From assembly GCF_051014685.1 (NCBI RefSeq), contig NW_027478760.1, positions 434,001 to 498,000 of the forward strand: a stretch of DNA of 64,000 nucleotides. Direction: 5' to 3'. Positions 62,846 to 64,000 of this stretch are shown piece by piece (the first letter of the stretch is position 1; the number at the start of each line of letters is the position of its first letter). The position numbers and the translations under genes are program-made. This DNA comes from Ptiloglossa arizonensis (taxonomy: Eukaryota > Arthropoda > Insecta > Hymenoptera > Colletidae). Under the pieces are notes generated by a model. The model was given only the letters and a program-made list of their open reading frames with translations. It searched no databases and had not been told where the DNA came from.

Positions 62846-64000
62846 CCCTAGGCCATTCTGGTTAAGCGTTTGGAGCAGCAGAAGTGCGAAAAATTTGTTG
62901 CCTTCCCAACCATTTCTTGGCTTCAAACTCCCAAATCTCGCGAACGGATTGACCTAACCCAAAAATTCCTGTTTCGTCTGATAGTAGAAACTCGCCAGAT
63001 TACAACGGTATGTGTATTTTTCCCTAGGCCATTCTGGTTAAGCGTTTGGAGCAACAGAATTGCGAAAAATGTTTTGCCTTCTCAACCATTTCTTGGCTTC
63101 ACACTCCCATATCTCACGAACGGATGGACCTAACCCAAAAATTCCTACAGCGTCTAAAAGTAGAAACTCGCCCGATTACAGCGGTATGTGTATTTTCTCC
63201 TAGGCCATTCTGGTTAAACGATTGGAGCAGCAGAAGTGCGAAAAATTTGTTGTCTTGTCAACCATTTCTTAGCTTCAAAGTCTCATATCTCGCGAACGGA
63301 TTGACCTAACCCAAAAATGCCTGTTGCGTCTGAAAGTAGAAACTCGCCCGATTACAACGGTATGTGTATTTTTCCCCTAGGCCATTCTGGTTAAGCGTTT
63401 GGAGCAGCAGAAGTGCGAAAAATTTTGTGCCTTCTCAAACATTTCTTGGCTTCAAACTCCCATATCTCGCGAACGGATTGACCTAACCCAAAAATTCCTG
63501 TCGCGCCTGAAAGTAGAAACTCGCCCGAGCGCAACGGTTTGTGTATTTTTTCCCTAGGCCATTCTGGTTAAGCGTTTGGAACAGCAGAATTGCGAAAAAT
63601 TTTTTGCCTTCCCAACCATTTCTTGGCTTCAAACTCCCATATCTCGCGAACGGATTGACCTAACCCAAAAATTCCTGTTTCGTCTGATAGTAGAAACTCG
63701 CCAGATTACAACGGTATGTGTATTTTTCCCTAGGCCATTCTGGTTAAGCGTTTGGAGCAACAGAATTGCGAAAAATGTTTTGCCTTCTCAACCATTTCTT
63801 GGCTTCACACTCCCATATCTCACGAACGGATGGACCTAACCCAAAAATTCCTATAGCGTCTAAAAGTAGAAACTCGCCCGATTACAGCGGTATGTGTATT
63901 TTCTCCTAGGCCATTCTGGTTAAACGATTGGAGCAGCAGAAGTGCGAAAAATTTGTTGTCTTGTCAACCATTTCTTAGCTTCAAAGTCTCATATCTCGCG
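62669..64000 (+). repeat. Next type-4 superunit, cut by the window edge
   Basis: It begins with the same ACGTTATGTTCATTTG opener monomer and proceeds a-b-c-d, a-b-c to the window end. The first d again carries GTCGCGCCTG with GAGCGCAACGG (near 63,501), 2826 bp after its counterpart. Private changes include CCCAAATCTCGCG near 62,931 and CCTACAGCG near 63,144. The array clearly continues past base 64,000. Confidence 0.88.

Larger units (their letters stand above)
1..64000 (+). repeat. Satellite DNA array, ~177-bp monomer, head-to-tail, fills the window
   Basis: The same unit recurs from the first base to the last, always in one orientation. Typical spacing between CCCTAGG landmarks is 177 bp (for example 335, 512, 689, 866), with 175-bp and 176-bp variants. 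Most monomers carry CCTAGG (an AvrII site) and many carry TCGCGA (an NruI site). The 175-bp class lacks two bases just before GCTTCAAAC. I see no inversion, no inserted mobile element and no unique sequence. Open frames of 61-125 codons recur at monomer spacing on both strands. They have no consistent start context, are broken by TAG in monomers reading CATAG or CTTAG, and resemble no protein family I know, so none is annotated as a gene. A centromeric or pericentromeric role is inferred from array size and HOR organisation; nothing in the sequence proves it. I do not recognise the satellite family. Confidence 0.98.

Noticed and set aside
1..64000. CRISPR array
   Set aside because: The repeated unit is the entire 177 bp, without short identical repeats separated by unique spacers, and there are no cas genes.
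1..64000. Primate-type alpha satellite with CENP-B boxes
   Set aside because: The monomer length is 177 bp and not 171 bp, the sequence does not resemble alpha satellite, and I found no match to the CENP-B box pattern NTTCGNNNNANNCGGGN on either strand in the monomer variants checked.

Overview
The whole 64 kb window is one uninterrupted array of a tandem satellite repeat. The monomer is about 177 bp, with 175-176 bp variants, so there are roughly 362 monomers. All monomers run head-to-tail in the same orientation. I found no gene, RNA gene, transposable element, CRISPR array or unique sequence. The short open frames in the repeat (at most 125 codons) recur because 177 is divisible by three; they follow the repeat and not any gene. 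An array of this kind points to a eukaryotic centromeric or pericentromeric region. The lineage cannot be named from sequence alone. One monomer counted by hand has about 42% GC and no CpG depletion, which fits a genome with little germline CpG methylation, such as many invertebrates (inference only).

The information lies in how monomer variants are ordered. At least four higher-order repeat (HOR) families are visible. (1) Type 1, about 13.2-32.05 kb, is built from a 6-mer module (alpha, 1058 bp), a 7-mer (beta, 1237 bp) and a 4-mer deletion derivative (gamma, 706 bp). They combine into 13-mers (2295 bp) and 11-mers (1943 bp). (2) Type 2 is an 11-mer of 1940 bp (7+4). It is found twice, at about 2.9-5.7 kb and 32.05-35.9 kb, collinear at a fixed offset of 28,955 bp. 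(3) Type 3, 38.1-51.7 kb, is a 14-mer of 2473 bp with a 10-mer and a 12-mer derivative. It passes into a 22-mer (3889 bp) and its 21-mer copy (49.6-57.2 kb). (4) Type 4, 57.4 kb to the right edge, is a 4-mer (706 bp) nested in 14-mer and 16-mer units, which are nested in a 30-mer of 5298 bp.

Between these blocks lie mosaic stretches (1-2.9, 5.7-11.1 and 35.9-38.1 kb). There, variants from several families are mixed in no regular order and small indels are more frequent. These look like older or marginal array.

Chimeric monomers, whole-monomer deletions and duplications, and shared private substitutions show that the array evolves by unequal exchange in register with the monomer. Both window edges fall inside the array, so its full size is unknown. 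All comparisons were made by eye. Near-identical copies of 2-5 kb are also where assemblies fail, so copy number needs long-read support.
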